A model generated the notes under the pieces. It saw only the letters and a program-made list of their open reading frames with translations. It made no database searches and was not told where the DNA came from. Shown piece by piece: positions 49,746-63,923 of a stretch of DNA of 64,000 nucleotides; position 1 is the stretch's first letter, and each line of letters begins with the position of its first letter. The DNA comes from Sipunculus nudus. Its lineage: Eukaryota; Annelida; Sipuncula; Golfingiida; Sipunculidae. The translations under genes and the position numbers were made by a program. The stretch is taken from contig CM049306.1 in NCBI GenBank assembly GCA_026874595.1, positions 22,365,019 through 22,429,018 on the forward strand. The letters are read 5' to 3'.

Positions 49746-51223
49746 CACTATGTGCTCATTAAAGCGAAATTGGAAATGAGCCAGAAAAAAACTTCTAAAA
49801 GTCACCTGACACTTGGCACCTTCAATTTAACATGTGGAATATCATTCTTTCCAGCAGTTCAAGTGAACTGTTAAGCGGTATGTATATTAAGTTGCCATGA
49901 AAACCATTCAAAGTTATTAACGAGTAAAGCAGAAGGAAACAATCCATGGATATTGACGTTCTGTATATGAAGCGCTCAGTGCGTGTACACAGAAGGCTCA
50001 CTGCCAAGCGTGGATCCTTTTCTGACATAAAATTGATTCGAAGAAACGCTGGGACTTTTTCCAGTTCAGCTGACTGTCAGTCAACTGAGTTATAGCCAGG
50101 GGCGGCACAGGTAAACGAGAGTGCCGGGAGTGCTGTTACACTTCATACATAACGAAGAGGTAAAGGGAGGGAAACGGGGTAAACGCAAAGTCCGCCGCTG
50201 CTTTAAAAATAAGTTTATATAGAGTTCTGTTTCCCAGATTCCTGGTTCCCTGGTTCCCTCTAATTCCCTCCCCTATATATATATCAGGCATATATATATC
50301 AAGATATCCGTTGTCGCGGTTCAGTCCTTGTATATATATTTTGTATATCACTATATATGTGTGTTTATGTTTGTATATTTATGTATATATGCATGCGTGT
50401 ATAGTGTGTATATGAATATATATATATATATATATATTTACATATATAATATATATATATATATATGTTTTTTGTATAGGTATGTATATGCATGTTATAT
50501 ATATGTATGTATGTGTGTGTATATATGTATATATATATGTATCTATATATATTTTTTTGTATTTCTTTTCATGTGCATTCATATTATGTGTATATTTACT
50601 CATGTATGTATGTATTTATATGGGCCGTGAGTCTGGAATTAGCATTATCTGTCCGTCTGTCCGTCCGTCCGTCCGTCCGTCTGCCTGTCTGTCAGTCTGT
50701 GTGTCTGTTTGGGACCGTGTCCATGAGATTTTTAGGTAGTACATCCTAGAGAGAAAGAGTAAAGACGGAAATAAATCAAAATGTTAAAGAATTAGAAGAA
50801 AGAAAAAGTTTAATAATAATGCAGTCACAACATTGGTGAAATAAGGATGAGTTAGTTAAAGCATGTTTAACATTATAAACAAACCAGAGTGTCCATATTT
50901 TGGAAGGAATAGTCACATAGACAATATATTGAGGGCACCCCTGATACAGGGGGTAACAGTGTGTTGAATTGCAAACCTTTGATTAAATTGTAATCGATTC
51001 ATAAAATCCGAATCGATTCGTTCCAATTATTTTTATTTCGCATTACCACCCTGAAACCCTCACTGAGCTTTCAACCTTGTCAGGCTATATATTGTGTATG
51101 AGAGTCATGTAAAACGAATAAACAAAATTTAAAAGACATGGATCAAATTGAAATTATAAGATTTGAAAAAAAAATGAAAACAAAATAAAACAATTGTGAA
51201 GGAGGTGAAATATATAAATCCAC

Positions 51224-51312
<89 letters not shown>

Positions 51313-51600
51313 TCTTTCCCTCGACACATGTTTTTGTCATTCAAGAGCTCAAATGTTCAGACATCGCACAACTGAAGGCTTGTATACCGAGCCACCATGC
51401 AACTTCAATAACAAAAGACCCTTGCTTTAAAAATAAAATAAAGCAAAGACATTTGGTATATTCAAGGTTAAAGTAGGCTGTACCGGGGGTAATTTGTCCG
51501 CGTTATTTCCTGCCCTGCTAACAAGTAATCACTCTTGTCGTTGCGACGTCAGGATGCGACTAGAAAAATGCGCGTGCTTACAACGCGATATCATCTGACG
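48870..51600. other. Non-coding region with AT, CA and CCGT microsatellites
   Basis: (AT)n at about 49248-49287, (CA)n then (TA)n at 49670-49742, a long imperfect TATATG/(AT)n region at 50270-50600, (CCGT)n near 50648-50682, and a long (AT)n at about 51225-51310. Open frames here translate to repeats of I-Y or C-V and are not genes. Confidence 0.7.
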
Positions 51601-51605
51601 GACAG

Positions 51606-51640
51606 TTTGTGACGTCACATGGTTGACATAGCGACATGCG
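51606..51640 (+). promoter_or_regulatory. Candidate CRE and RFX X-box upstream of SAXO1
   Basis: TGACGTCA at 51610-51617 is a full CRE palindrome. GTTGAC-AT-AGCGAC at 51622-51635 fits the X-box consensus RYYNYY-N1-3-RRNRAC with one mismatch. They lie about 80-100 bp upstream of the SAXO1 ATG. RFX factors drive cilia genes through X-boxes in animals, which suits this gene; the motif match is by eye. Confidence 0.55.
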
Positions 51641-51713
51641 CTCTCATATCGATGACGAAAGGACGGCCTGTGGAGTGAATGGTACATGCGGCAAAGCAAT
51701 AGTGTCAGGCATT

Positions 51714-54700
51714 ATGGATCATCAGTGTATCTGTCAGATTTGCACATGCGGGTAAGTGGACACAAAGATTATTTGTACATTTGACAAGTTTCTCACATTT
51801 TTTTTTTCACAACTAAGATTTAATATATTTTCATTAAATTCAATGCCCTTGTATATGTAAATGCAACAGCATCTTTTAAAAAAACTTTTACTAGTTGAAT
51901 TAAATTTAAGAAATAATTGAGATGTTGGTTTAAATTCAGTATACAGGTGACATGCCTAAAACTGCAGGTTTCCTTAATGGTGGTCTGTCTTATTTTTCTT
52001 ACTCCCACATTCAGCTGACTTCATGATTCCATTACCATGCGCCACGTTTTTTAAATAAAATCCATAAAAACTATAAGACAACGTCAAACTTGATTCAAGG
52101 AAAAAATTAAGTTTAAGTAATGCCAGTTTGTGGCAGGTCACCTATGCTGCAATTTTACCGAGATGATTGTATTTCCTAATAACAAATTAAGTGACGAAAG
52201 TGAATGCATCACTGAATTACATTTCTTTTCATTTCAAAGTATTTTTTTAAACAATATAGTGATAACGTTTACTTTTATTCCATGTGATTACTACATTGTG
52301 ACATGTATTTAATTTTAAGTTGTGTCATGTCCTTATGACAATACCCTTTATATAAAAGGTGGTATAATGAAACGTATATACATTTATTTCGAAATATTAA
52401 TAAAACTTAAAAAGTACCTTACCATTCAATATTATATATTTTTTATTTAATCTGCATATATCATGATATTTTTATTCAGTGTTTGTTACAAGTAAATATG
52501 TGGACATATGCCCATCCAACACAACAGCGAGTATAGATTAAAATGTCAGGTATATAGTTGAGTTTTTGCTTGTATAAACTACTTACCTCTTGAAAGGAAT
52601 GGCGCATTATACAATGAACCAAAAGAGATTTCAGATAACTTACTTAAACGTAAAGTTGTCGTATCAGTAAGTGTAAGGCAGATTATGAATAACATATACC
52701 GTGAAAATGTGCACCAAAATGACGGTTTAACATTACATATTTTACAGGCGACACAGGTGTCCGCACAACCAGAGCAGCCTCAAGCCGCTGTCATCCGACA
52801 CACCGTGTGTGTTGACAGAATATGATCACGTGAGTTCTAATTTCAAATCCCTCAGGGTTATTAGTATTTCACTCTTGAAGAAAACTACCAGTTGCTCGCA
52901 TGAAACCAATATTTTTAGATCTCAGAGTATTCTTTTTGAAGGCAGTCTTTGTGGAGGTATATTTAAAAATATGCTAATAGGCTCTTTAGGGTTAAATGTT
53001 AGTCTTAACCTTACTGTGTCATACATTTTGTTTCAAACTGCGACTTTCTTGCCCGTTCAAAAGATAAGAAGACCCTATCATTTTATTCAAATACTATTAC
53101 AAGGATTAAGCTCCTACGACATTTAAACTCCAGCCTGTTCAGTATAGGCTATCATCTTTAAGTTTGTGACACACTCTTGTGATTTGCGTATCAGATTAAT
53201 TATTTTGCTAGTTTCATTCTTTCAGGCGTTCCAGAGGTGGCCTTACCAGGCCCAGCGTGAGTCGCTCCGTCCTCCCCTCAGACCGCACACCTCCTCCCAC
53301 CCCATGGACATAACCACAACCTACGAAACAGCATATGTTCCTCATGGGGTAAATAAAGAACTCTCACCAAACAATGTTTACTTAGAAAAGGAATATATAT
53401 ATATATATATATACACACACATATATATACATATATATGCTTTTATAAAGTAACCCAATCATTGCCTTGGAGACATAGTTTTTTATAGGTACAAATTTAA
53501 ACCAGGCTAATTGTATACAACATGACATATTTGTGTTCAAATGTAAAAGATATGTAACCGTATTATTATTATGAATACCAAGACGTTCTATTCACTAAAC
53601 CAAAATGAATATTTCACTATCAGCATTTGTCAGTAATATAATGTAATATTAATTAGTTTACATTTTAGGCGTCGGTATATTTGTTACATGATATCTCTGA
53701 GAAGCTGAAAGCGTTATTTGCGAAAGTATTTTATGCGTATCAGCAAAATAAGTGGTGTCTTATTTGTCATATGAAACGTTTATGTCCTGGGTTTACAGTT
53801 TGAAAAAAGGGCGGTTCTGAAGAGAAATAAAGACAACATGCACCTGCCAACAAACGTAAAGATGAACCTTTTGTCGACGTATGATAACGACTTTAAAGGA
53901 GAGGTAAGTCTAACCAACCGCGACTGCTTGAATTCATAGACCTTCGGAAAAACGTCAGCTTTGTAATATGTAGCCGGGTAGCCTTTGATAAGTCGCTGAT
54001 CAGTCATTAATTATTTCCTGGCTTATCCAACTAAAATAATACAAAATTCAATATACCACACGATAATATTTATTTTCATTTCGCTCAAAGGTGCATAAAG
54101 AGAAGGTATGCTTGTTCTGAAAAACAACTACTGACAGTGCTATATCAACTAATTCATTTCTATAGAGTTTCGTATTTCCCACATGTTTCCTGCATAGGAA
54201 GTGATACTTCGATGTCAAAGGCGTTAAACAAACGCGTCCAAGATAAGATCAAAGTGAGGGTTCAGGTGGACACACAAATAAATCATTGCACCTTAAAATA
54301 ACAAATACCCAACATCAAGAGTTCCGCATCCGAACAAGAACGCGATTTTTTTATTTCACATATTTTTATACTCCATGTTTACAGGGCTGTAAACGAGTGG
54401 GGTCTTTCAAACCTGAGAACAAGTACGCTGGGAAACAAACTCCTTTTACAAGCAGAACAATTTACCAAATGTCGTACAAGCAGTTCGCGAAGGATGATCT
54501 GAACCGCTCGCTACCAATCAAACACAAGGAATGTATCGAACTGACCAAAGACAAGTTCGAGGGCTGTTCCACGCAACAGGTAAAAATACTTTCTTTTGGA
54601 GTTTACGGAAGCTTTTAACTAAAAATTTAAGAAGGCATGCTTATATTCTTTAGCAATAGCGTTAAATATTCACGACGCTTTAATCCCTTAGATTTCGGGA

Positions 54701-57700
54701 ATAATAAATTCTAAACCAGATGTATTTTTTATGAATTTTTAAAACCCTCACCGGAATAATGATGTTATCTATGAATGTCTGTCTTGGCTCAGATGTTGAA
54801 AAAGTGGACAGAGTAGCAGTCCTTAGGCTGTTATATAAAAGATACTAGTATTGAGTGCCATGGTAATTTTGTAGCCAAATCCTGTTGCTGAAAAAATATC
54901 ACTATACAAATGCATTGGAATGTAGTATCCTGCAGATTCATGATGTAAGATGTAACAGAACTGGAGACTTTTATGTTACATCATACACTTACGTAAAAAA
55001 GAGCAGTCTGACTTGGATATACTTTAACTATCGGGAAGACTTTAAGGGGCAGTTATTTCATCTATATGGCGGCACCCATGACCTAGTTATGTTTCCCCAG
55101 ATTTCCTTCCTTATATTTCGATAGTGGTAAAAATTACAAAGCAATATAACTGTGCATTAAAGGGAGACTATAAGCACCACCAACACTGTGAACGAGCAAC
55201 ACTCATAAAACCAAAACAGGAGCGCAGCGGTCCGCTTGGAAAGTTCAACGGCAGCACCACCTATCGGAAGGATTTCTCAGCTAAGAAGCCACAAACACCT
55301 CCTGGTGAGTACTATTGTAAAAATATAGACTTAGGCCAAAAAAATTAAAGGTATGTTTCTCAGGCACCGCCCGCATCAATTTTAAACCCCCGCAGGAAAA
55401 TTTTTATTTTGATTTTCAATAAAAACTTTCCAATTTTGAGCTGCTGCCGCTCCGACATTTCTTTCAAGAAGATAAAACCATATAATTTCCTTTGTTTTGT
55501 AGTGCTTTTACTTATTTAGCAAAAAAAAAAACTGTTGTTTTCATGCTTTTCCCTTATAATTTTACATTTTTATCGAAACATACCAAAATATTTAAAATAA
55601 AAAAAAGCGCCCGCCCGCACTGATTTCTGAAAAAAAAGTGCCTGAGAACCATACTTTTTTTTATTTTTGCCTTATCAATCAGATAGTGAGCTACCTCGCC
55701 AACCAGTGGCTATAAAGTACTGTATGGTGCATCTGTGAGGCTTTTGAATTCTTCATACGGAGATCGTGTCTCTATTAAAATGTATATCTTTGTGTATTAT
55801 ATCCAAAATATTACCATTTTAAATGCCTTAAGATGCAAAATAATGATATTTATTTATTGCTAGATTACAAAAATAATTCATCTTTCAATTCCATTCTGTA
55901 CCCGAGGAGCGAAGGTGTTGACATCATACCAGTGAATATATTGTAACATTATAGTTTGACAGAAATTAATATCTCTTTAATTTGCTTCTGTTAGACAAAT
56001 TTCTCTGTGGATCTTATTATATTATTTATGCGTTTATATATAAATTAAATCATATTGTATTTACAAATAAAGTAATATATATATTGCCTTCGGTTAGGCG
56101 CAAAATCTTCAATGTCATGTATTTGGATAATCCAGCGTATTCCGATGTCAAATAATTAAGTAGTTATTGATAATTCATCAGCAATTCAGAATCTTACTAT
56201 ATGTTTATTTACATTCAATATTTTAGCGAAATTACGCGCTCACTTGGAATACAAGAAACCGGACAAACCAATGCGCGGGACTACTACTGTGAAGGCGGAC
56301 TACCAGGCGCCAACGGATCACCAGCGTATGCCCAGCTACAAGCCTGAACTCACCTACCAGCCCAGCAAGACGCCATTCGAAGGCGAGACCACTGCCTCTA
56401 CCGCCTACAGAAGCTGGCCTGTTCAGAGACTAGAGGAACCTGTCTGGGCTAAACAGAAGGGGTACGAACCACCCACGCAGGAGTTCCACAAAAAGTCCTT
56501 CTATAAGGTACAGCATTTTCTTTTTCATTTATTTTCCTAGGATTAAAAGCAAACTATTTCCTATTTATTATGATGTTTCGTATATTGTTTTGTGGTAGTA
56601 GAAGCCAATGGCCCGTTCCATGGGGTCTGAACCTCGTCCCCTCAGCCCCTTGTTTAACGATAATATGGTAGGTAAGTTCTTGACCAATTCGAATTGCTTT
56701 TATACTAGACAAAGATATGTGAAAAACTTTGCATCTGTTTCCTTTTTTTTCATGATTTGTAAACGTTACATTACTCTAAACTTACCAGGCGACAAGCAGC
56801 ATCTAAGATTTGTTTAAATCGGTCCTTTATTAACAAAATTCCGAGTTGTGGGGGGGGGGGGGGTCACAACCACGCTCCCTGTGCCAAGTTTGAGACCGGT
56901 TATCCTTTTCAACATGTCTGGATCCGTCCCCGTTACTGTGAAGAATTTTACTTGCACATTAGTGTGACCACACATGCGCCTTTTTTTCAGACTGACAAAA
57001 TTAGAGTATTTCCATGAATATTTCAAAACCACAGTATATATTGCTAAATATAATCAAGATTGACTTCTCGTAATTTAAATAATTATCAACGTTTAAGATA
57101 TTTCAGCTGTTAATTTCCTGTATAGATAACTTACATTGACAACGATTAAATCAAATTGAGTTTCTGGTCAGATTAAGATTAATATTAAAATGCAGATAAG
57201 TGTAAGCAATAATAAAAAGTATCAAAAGCATCGACTCCCTCAAAATAATAGATTTTTGATAACAGAAAGCGCGTCAAAAACATTTTAGAGTTTCTTGTAC
57301 ACTCTATGCTAAGTTTACAATGTCTTGCGTTTTCCCCCAACAGGAAACATTCGTAGCGCCACCCCGAGATTATAAGCGAGTCGGTCTGGCCAAGCCTGGT
57401 AGAAACGAGTTTTCGCTTGCGGGCTCAGATGAAAAAAGTAAATTCACTGCTGTTACCCATTACCAAGAGAACTACGTGGATATCAACGACAGGGAGCGCC
57501 AGAAAAGCTTCAAAGTTGTCCAGGTTTACCAGTCGCCAAAAGAAGCGCTGCAGGGAGAATCTACATATACGTACTGCTACAAAGGTATGCAGGTTACAGT
57601 GGTTCCAACTTCTGCAATATTTTACGCTTATCCGTTTGCATTTATTAATTGCATCTTTGATTTAAATTATAAGCAGGATTGCCTTCGGTGACTAATTATT

Positions 57701-58158
57701 TTATTATTGATTTTGTCGTTGTCAGCAGTCGCATGGAAGATAATTTCGGCGTTGACTATCAAATGGATTTTTTTTAAATAATACCTTGTATAATGAAAAA
57801 AAGTACCTAGGGTAGAGGCAGTGACAATGGAAATAGGGACCGGGAATTTATTTATTATTATTTTATTTAATCTTTCTTTTTGATTTGCACAACAGGTGAA
57901 CCATCAGAACGTAGCGCCATCTGCCGGCCACATGTCGCAAAAATTGACACCACCAAAGCAGCCATGTGCTCAGATACGATCTACCGTGACACGTACAAAG
58001 GACAGCAGCTGAGCAGCTGTCCAGCCACCGACCTGGTGATCTCAGCTGATGAAGCAAAGGCTGAAAATACCAAAACTTCTGCCCCTGTTTATGAGTTCCA
58101 GCAAGAGAAGAACGGCCATAAGTTCTACAGAGCCTCGCTAGAGGGCGATACTAAGTAA
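51714..58158 (+). CDS. SAXO1: Stabilizer of axonemal microtubules 1 (SAXO1/FAM154-like)
   Basis: SAXO proteins (MAP6-related) bind and stabilise microtubules of axonemes, basal bodies and centrioles. Exons: 51714-51751, 52748-52829, 53226-53348, 53799-53903, 54385-54579, 55163-55304, 56227-56507, 57344-57584, 57896-58158 (stop TAA). Frames join throughout to about 489 aa, close to human SAXO1 (474). The N-terminus has the family's cysteine-rich motif, MDHQCICQICTCGRHRCPH, built across exons 1-2; in SAXO1 this region with the Mn repeats mediates microtubule/centriole binding (family knowledge). The rest is a series of Mn-type modules with recurring cores such as TTTYETAY, LSTYDNDF, TIYQMSYK, STTYRKDF, GTTTVKADYQ, TTASTAYRSW, AVTHYQENY and DTIYRDTY. 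Exon 6 appears to begin after an AAG acceptor. AATAAA at 58184-58189 fits a short 3'UTR. SAXO2 is the alternative paralogue; SAXO1 is favoured but paralogy is not resolved. Confidence 0.93.
53393..53442 (+). repeat. (AT)n/(CATATA)n microsatellite in SAXO1 intron
   Basis: Alternating AT tract followed by ACACACAC and CATATATATAC steps, about 45 bp after the exon 3 donor. Confidence 0.85.
55331..55674. mobile_element. MITE, GGTTCTCAGGC family, copy 3 in SAXO1 intron
   Basis: Left end AAAGGTATGTTTCTCAGGCA and right end GTGCCTGAGAACCATACTTT are inverted repeats. AGGCCAAAAAAA on the left and TTTTTTTGCC-like sequence on the right extend the pairing. The inner sequence matches copies at 24484 and 27420. 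It starts only ~26 bp after the donor of exon 6. Confidence 0.85.
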
Positions 58159-58159
58159 T

Positions 58160-61100
58160 CAAACGCGGGCCATGAACTAACTGAATAAAAATGTTATTTT
58201 CTTTGCATACCCATTATAAGCTATAGTGTACATTTTACTTTTAAATTAAAATATATTATATGTGCCAAATAAATTATTATTAATTTTAATACACTTTATG
58301 TGATACAAAAGTAACAGGCCAAAACTGTTTTCATTTTTTATGGTACCGTTTGAATGAGACTACATTGTTTAGCAACATGCAGCCTTGGATGAAGAGTGAC
58401 TTACCAAGGTTTAATCTCCGTTTATTGTTGAGCGACAGTTGAAATGCATATACATTTTCAACAAGCTATCTGTGATAGTAAAGTAACTAGCCATTTTTTA
58501 TTATTAATATACTGGGACCACTGAAATGCGAGTACCATTTGGCAATATTCCACCAATGATATCATATGCATTTTTAAGTTTGCTCAGTGATACTTGTAAT
58601 ATGAAGAAATAATAAAGTTTTGTAAAGCAAGCTCGTATGTATGATCCTTTATTTCTGAATATTCCATTACAATTCTACAGCATCATTAACTGCCACCATT
58701 TTGAGCATCTGTATCACATAAGTGCTTCCAACCACAAAGTATATACCTGCACCCTTGATGATTTACCCTTTCAGGTCTTAAAGAGGAACAAGATTCATTT
58801 ATGCCCGCAAGTAGTCAAATTATATTTGATCACTGTAAACGTTGGTGGCTTGCCCTATTAAATTAGTTTCAACTGCAATCTACAGATGTCACTACTGCAA
58901 ACCACAATTTTCCTGACCTTACACATTTGGAGGCTGGTTTGTAATGCCTGCAGTTATCATATGTATGAATGCCTCGTCTTCTCATTCCAATACTTGGGGA
59001 CATTTTCTGTTTGATCAATAACTCAAACACACAAGTGGTACCCTCTTGAAAACAGGTGACCAAATTTATTTTATAAAAATACTTGCTCATTACTTACAGC
59101 TGAAAGAGTTAGGACGTGACAGGTGCTTGCAAAAGGTTACTACATGGAACCCCCCCCCTTCACCTGAATCAAATAGGCCTATAATGTGGTGCCTCGCCCA
59201 GTGTAACAAAAATGAACCAAATTTAAGTCAACAAGGACATTTGCAGTCACATTCTATTTCTCAAGTCTGAATCTGGACAAGTGGCAGCTGGGCTGTTAAA
59301 ATCACCATGGCTTTGTGGCTCCTAAATCAGTTCATCTTTAAAATCATGCCCCAGCCTCCATGCAATTCATAGGGATGATTTGATTCAAATATAACAGAAC
59401 AATCCAAAAGTTTTCTTTTAAATTCCACTGCAATAGGGCACTAATGGACTTTCAAAATTAGTACACATAATCATTGACCAGAAAGCACTTCTATTCCTCG
59501 CTCTAGAGGTCAGCTCTAGCTCTTACGCTGCAGGACGACTGGCTCTGCTGAACATTGATGTCTTTGTAAAACTTCAGTGAGGGTAAGAAACAGTGGCACA
59601 CAACATATTTCCCTTATACTGCAATCTGGTACATCAATCTTTCTTGATAGATTCTGATACTTTCCTGACAAGGGTTGTATCAGGTTTCTTTATCAAAAGT
59701 AGAGAAAGCATCTATGGTACACAGAATATCTGATTATAAATTAAACATCCAGTTACTTATGAATCAAGTAACTCACATGATACAAATATAATGAACATCA
59801 CATTATATGATACAGCTAGGTGGCTTTATACAGCTCTTTAAGTAAACCTGTCAAGGGCTAGCATTATACATTGACATATAAACATATGCAAGAGGGCTGG
59901 TGTGATTATCAATAACTCTGACACATAAACCTATATGATCATCATTTGCTGTGATGAGAACTGATATGGTACTGATGGCTCTGACAAGCATCAATATAAA
60001 AATAATTTTCAGTGGTACAGCAAATCAAACAAGTTTTTATATTGTTCTTAACTTGTACTAACTGGAAAACTTTGCGGTAAAGAACGCAAGGTCCTTATTT
60101 ATTTCACAGCAAATTATTTGCAGCAGAACCATGTAGCCTTTTCTCTGGCTTAAAAAAACAATGCAGTACTTCTTTCTTGATTAAGCAGGGCTACCCTGCT
60201 GCCAGTTTGTTTCAATATATTTCTCTCTCAATAAAATGTATATTTTATCAATAATCCGTTATTGACATCATTGATTACATACAGTTCTCCTTACTGTCTG
60301 CCCAAATTTCATTGATTTAAGGTGAAACACTGTTAAAAAATTGATGAATACACCCCCCCCCCCCCCCAAAAAAAAAAAAAAAAAAAATTGCTATCACTAA
60401 ATATTCTGTAATAATTTATAAAATGTTTTATAAAAAAGCAGATCCAAGCATTGTACAAGAGATTCTTAACTAAGCCATGGATAGATGTGCAAGTGGTTTT
60501 TGTTTTATCATACTGAACACAAGCACTGTTTGCAAACTGTATATAAAACGCACTGGAATGTCACCTGTTATATCAGACACTGTAAACATATTATGATAAC
60601 ATACTAATATATATACATGTATTCACTAAGGGTGGGATCAGCATCATGAAAGCAACAGTTACCGGGATGTATCTGTCACTGATATCAGACTGTGAGTGAT
60701 CTCAGATTGTTTCTCAAAATAGTTTGTAAGTGAAAAAGAAAACTGGACGATTCAAAAGATTCATTCATGCATGAAGTTTTTTAGCATTTTGTGCCACTGG
60801 GTTCATTGTATTAAGGCTAATTACATATTTGTATTAACATATTTGGCCCTAACAAGGGGAATCTGTGCCAATAAATTTACTTAGGAGGTTCTGGCCAATT
60901 TGTTAAAGTGACGATTATGATGTTACAATGTTTGCCCTGCCTACCCAAGGACCAGTTTTAAATAATGTTATTGGTAAACATCACACCCTGGTATTAAGTT
61001 CACGAAAGCTGAACTCTTTTGTTTATTACATGGTCAGTTGATTGGAAATATGCGTCTACTCAAAATGCAGGGGTGGCACATGATACAATGTGACCAAACA

Positions 61101-63060
61101 AGTACCAGTATTCATTATCACAATCTTTGCTCCACCAATCACAATCAGTCACAACATCAAATCATTTACATAAAGACAACAACTTAACTGTATAGTGCAA
61201 CCACTGGATATCCAAGAATAACAAATGACTGTGCAACACCAAGCTAACCATTTAACAAAATCCATCAACAAAAACTAAGTAATTTCCTATTGGAGGCACT
61301 TGATTAATATTTAAAATGAACTGAGAACTAATTTTATCAAAATGATAGAATCTACCTTAGAGCAACAAGGTACAAATGTTCTGAATTATTGCCTTAGTTA
61401 GAGATACTCAAAGGCATTAGTACATGAGCCAAATTTCTTAATTTTCAATTTACTTTCAATTCAAACAGTACAGTAGACCTTTGTTCATTTTCTACAGTTG
61501 CCTTTCATAAAAAAATTTCAAAGTCCAATTTAAAGTTTTACATTTCTTTACCAGGATAATTTGCAAAACCATGCAACGAGAGGGCATGTGAACTGTTAAA
61601 CATGTCCTTTGGCCTTTCCCACGAAATAATTTTCAATATTTTCATAGCAATCTTTTTATGTGGCATATATATATACATGTGTGTGTGTGTATGTATATAT
61701 ATATATATATATATTACTATCCAGTCTTTATTTTCCTCGGTCAACCTTTTCAAAATTAAGTACCCTAAAGCATCTTTCATCCTCACTCATCACCAATTAT
61801 TCAAGTGGTTTTGAAATTGGCAAGAGAACTGGGTTTTACTGTAGTTGTATAAACATTTCTAAACCTTTTAATTTGAAACATGGCCAACAGATGGCAGCAC
61901 CTGAACCATAAACCAGGTAACCAAATGACCAGAACTAAAGATCAGAGAAGGTATGAAAAGATTTATATTTGGTGACATACATTTCTATTTGGTTGACAAA
62001 TGCAACAGTACATGTATTTACTTTGATGAATTTATTTAATCTAGTTATAAAAGATGGTAATTTTATTCATATTTATAACTGAAGCTTGATGACTGGTGGG
62101 AATATTTTATCATTTTGTAAAGGCCCCACTACTATTTGTTTGTTTCATCTACTTACTCTGTGGTCCCAACCAGAAATTCAATGTTACTTATAAATAAAAA
62201 AAACAAAGCTGATCATTTAAATTGCACACAACCAATAAACCTAGAAATTTTATTTACAAATTATACAATTTTACACATAAGAATCTGTCAACAAAAATAT
62301 TGTCACTAGAATCAAATATCAAGGCTCTCCCTTGTGTCACCAAAAACAATATATACATATTCATTGTGGTACATGAAGTTCAGGTCACATGATTTTATTA
62401 ACATCTAATAAATATGCATGTAATAATTAATATATTCAAACATGAATATTCATCCCGAGGACAAACAACAGCACTGGATGAATATGCATGAATTTACAGC
62501 AGGACCACAGAATATAAATTATATTCACATGCAAGTAAGGCTTACATGGTGACAGTGTACCAAATTACATCAAAGAGAAAAGGCTATTCACACACTAGCT
62601 TCACTTTATATTCATATCATATTGTCTATCATTTAATTTACCATTTCAATTTAACTGCAATTAATTTCAATTTTCTGAACCATTTCAGTCAAACTTGCCT
62701 ACAATATATTGTAAAGCCTGAATATGAGCTGGTATTGAGAATTTATCAGGATTTCTCCACCAAAATGCTGATTACATAACCTTCCATGATACAATTAGTA
62801 ACACATACTTTCAGTAACAAATGACAGAGCATCAAAATATCTACACACTCAGCATTTTAAAAAATGTGCATAGAATATTAACCTGAACTTAATGAAAATG
62901 ACAGACATAAGCAAAAATTTATAGCCAAATGAGCAACATGAATGAGCCCATTTCAGTTTAAATAATGTTTCAAATATAACCTCATTTAGTTAATTCACTT
63001 TTGTTTTCTTTTGAGATAATTTACATTTAAGACATAACTTGGCTTCATATACCAATCAAT

Positions 63061-63093
<33 letters not shown>

Positions 63094-63604
63094 TGTATGT
63101 ATGTATGTGTGTGTGTGCCTGTGCATGCAGTTAAACCTTCCTGCTGACCACCCAAATAACAGAACCACTCAACAACAATGACCATCTTTATGGTCCTGGA
63201 TCACCATACGATGAACTGAGATAAATGTGTACATGATCAACCTGCTAACAATACAATTCTATGCTTGGTGTTTCTGGAGGTGGTCAAATCAGGGGGTTGA
63301 CTGTGCACTGTGTGTTTGTGTGTACAATTAAGATGTACCTTTAGTGGCAAATGAGATCTGCTACAAACATAAAAAGAGTAAAGATACCTGCAGGTAAAGG
63401 AGTATGTTCCCTTTGACTTCACCAGCAGTTTTATTTCTCACTCCCCGTGTTCAGATACATATCTTGTTAACAAACATTGCCAGAGCACCCAGTATGAAAG
63501 GCTAATGAATACCAACAAGATGATAAAAAGGGAAATGCTGTTGCTATGACGGAGTAGGAATGAGCAAATGCCATCAGGTCACGACCTTGAAAGGTCACAC
63601 AGGG
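58160..63604. other. Region between convergent genes; probable 3' flank/UTR
   Basis: No gene recognised. A C15-A20 homopolymer junction lies at about 60350-60388, (TG)/(AT) tracts at 61678-61713, and (TG)n at 63062-63114. The segment nearest 63604 is 3'UTR of the - strand gene; an AATAAA on the - strand at 63435-63430 could end that transcript about 170 bp after its stop. Confidence 0.5.
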
Positions 63605-63781
63605 CTAGCACCAAGAGAAGAATGGAGCTCTCTTCATGAATTTCTGTGTGAAATTTTCTGAGGATGTGCGTGGCCGTCCTCTTCCATAGCTCCGCCTACT
63701 TCTCTCTACCATGACAACCGGCATCTGAACCAACTGAAGGGGAGACTTGCCATCTTTTAATGCTTGAGTCAGATTCAAAAT
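63605..63781 (-). CDS. Terminal coding exon of an unidentified - strand gene
   Basis: A 58-codon open segment runs from an acceptor (TTTTGTAG on the - strand, AG at 63783-63782) to a TAG stop at 63607-63605. The peptide is [20 protein letters not shown], continuing through a basic block [15 protein letters not shown] to a [12 protein letters not shown] end. The RGRPR core recalls an AT-hook, but a single short basic motif is weak evidence. It carries a polypyrimidine-like acceptor and a plausible downstream AATAAA. The rest of the gene lies beyond the window; I do not recognise the family. It converges with SAXO1. Confidence 0.6.
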   Translation of the reverse strand: MLNLTQALKDGKSPLQLVQMPVVMVERSRRSYGRGRPRTSSENFTQKFMKRAPFFSWC

Positions 63782-63923
63782 CTACAAAAAAGGATATAAA
63801 GGTACATAAACATTTGCAGTAATATGTGTATTATCATAACCTATTAATGGTGTGCCAATTAATTGATTATAGCGATGATTGGTCGTTTTCTTTCATAATC
63901 AATTAAATATATTTGCCTTTTAG

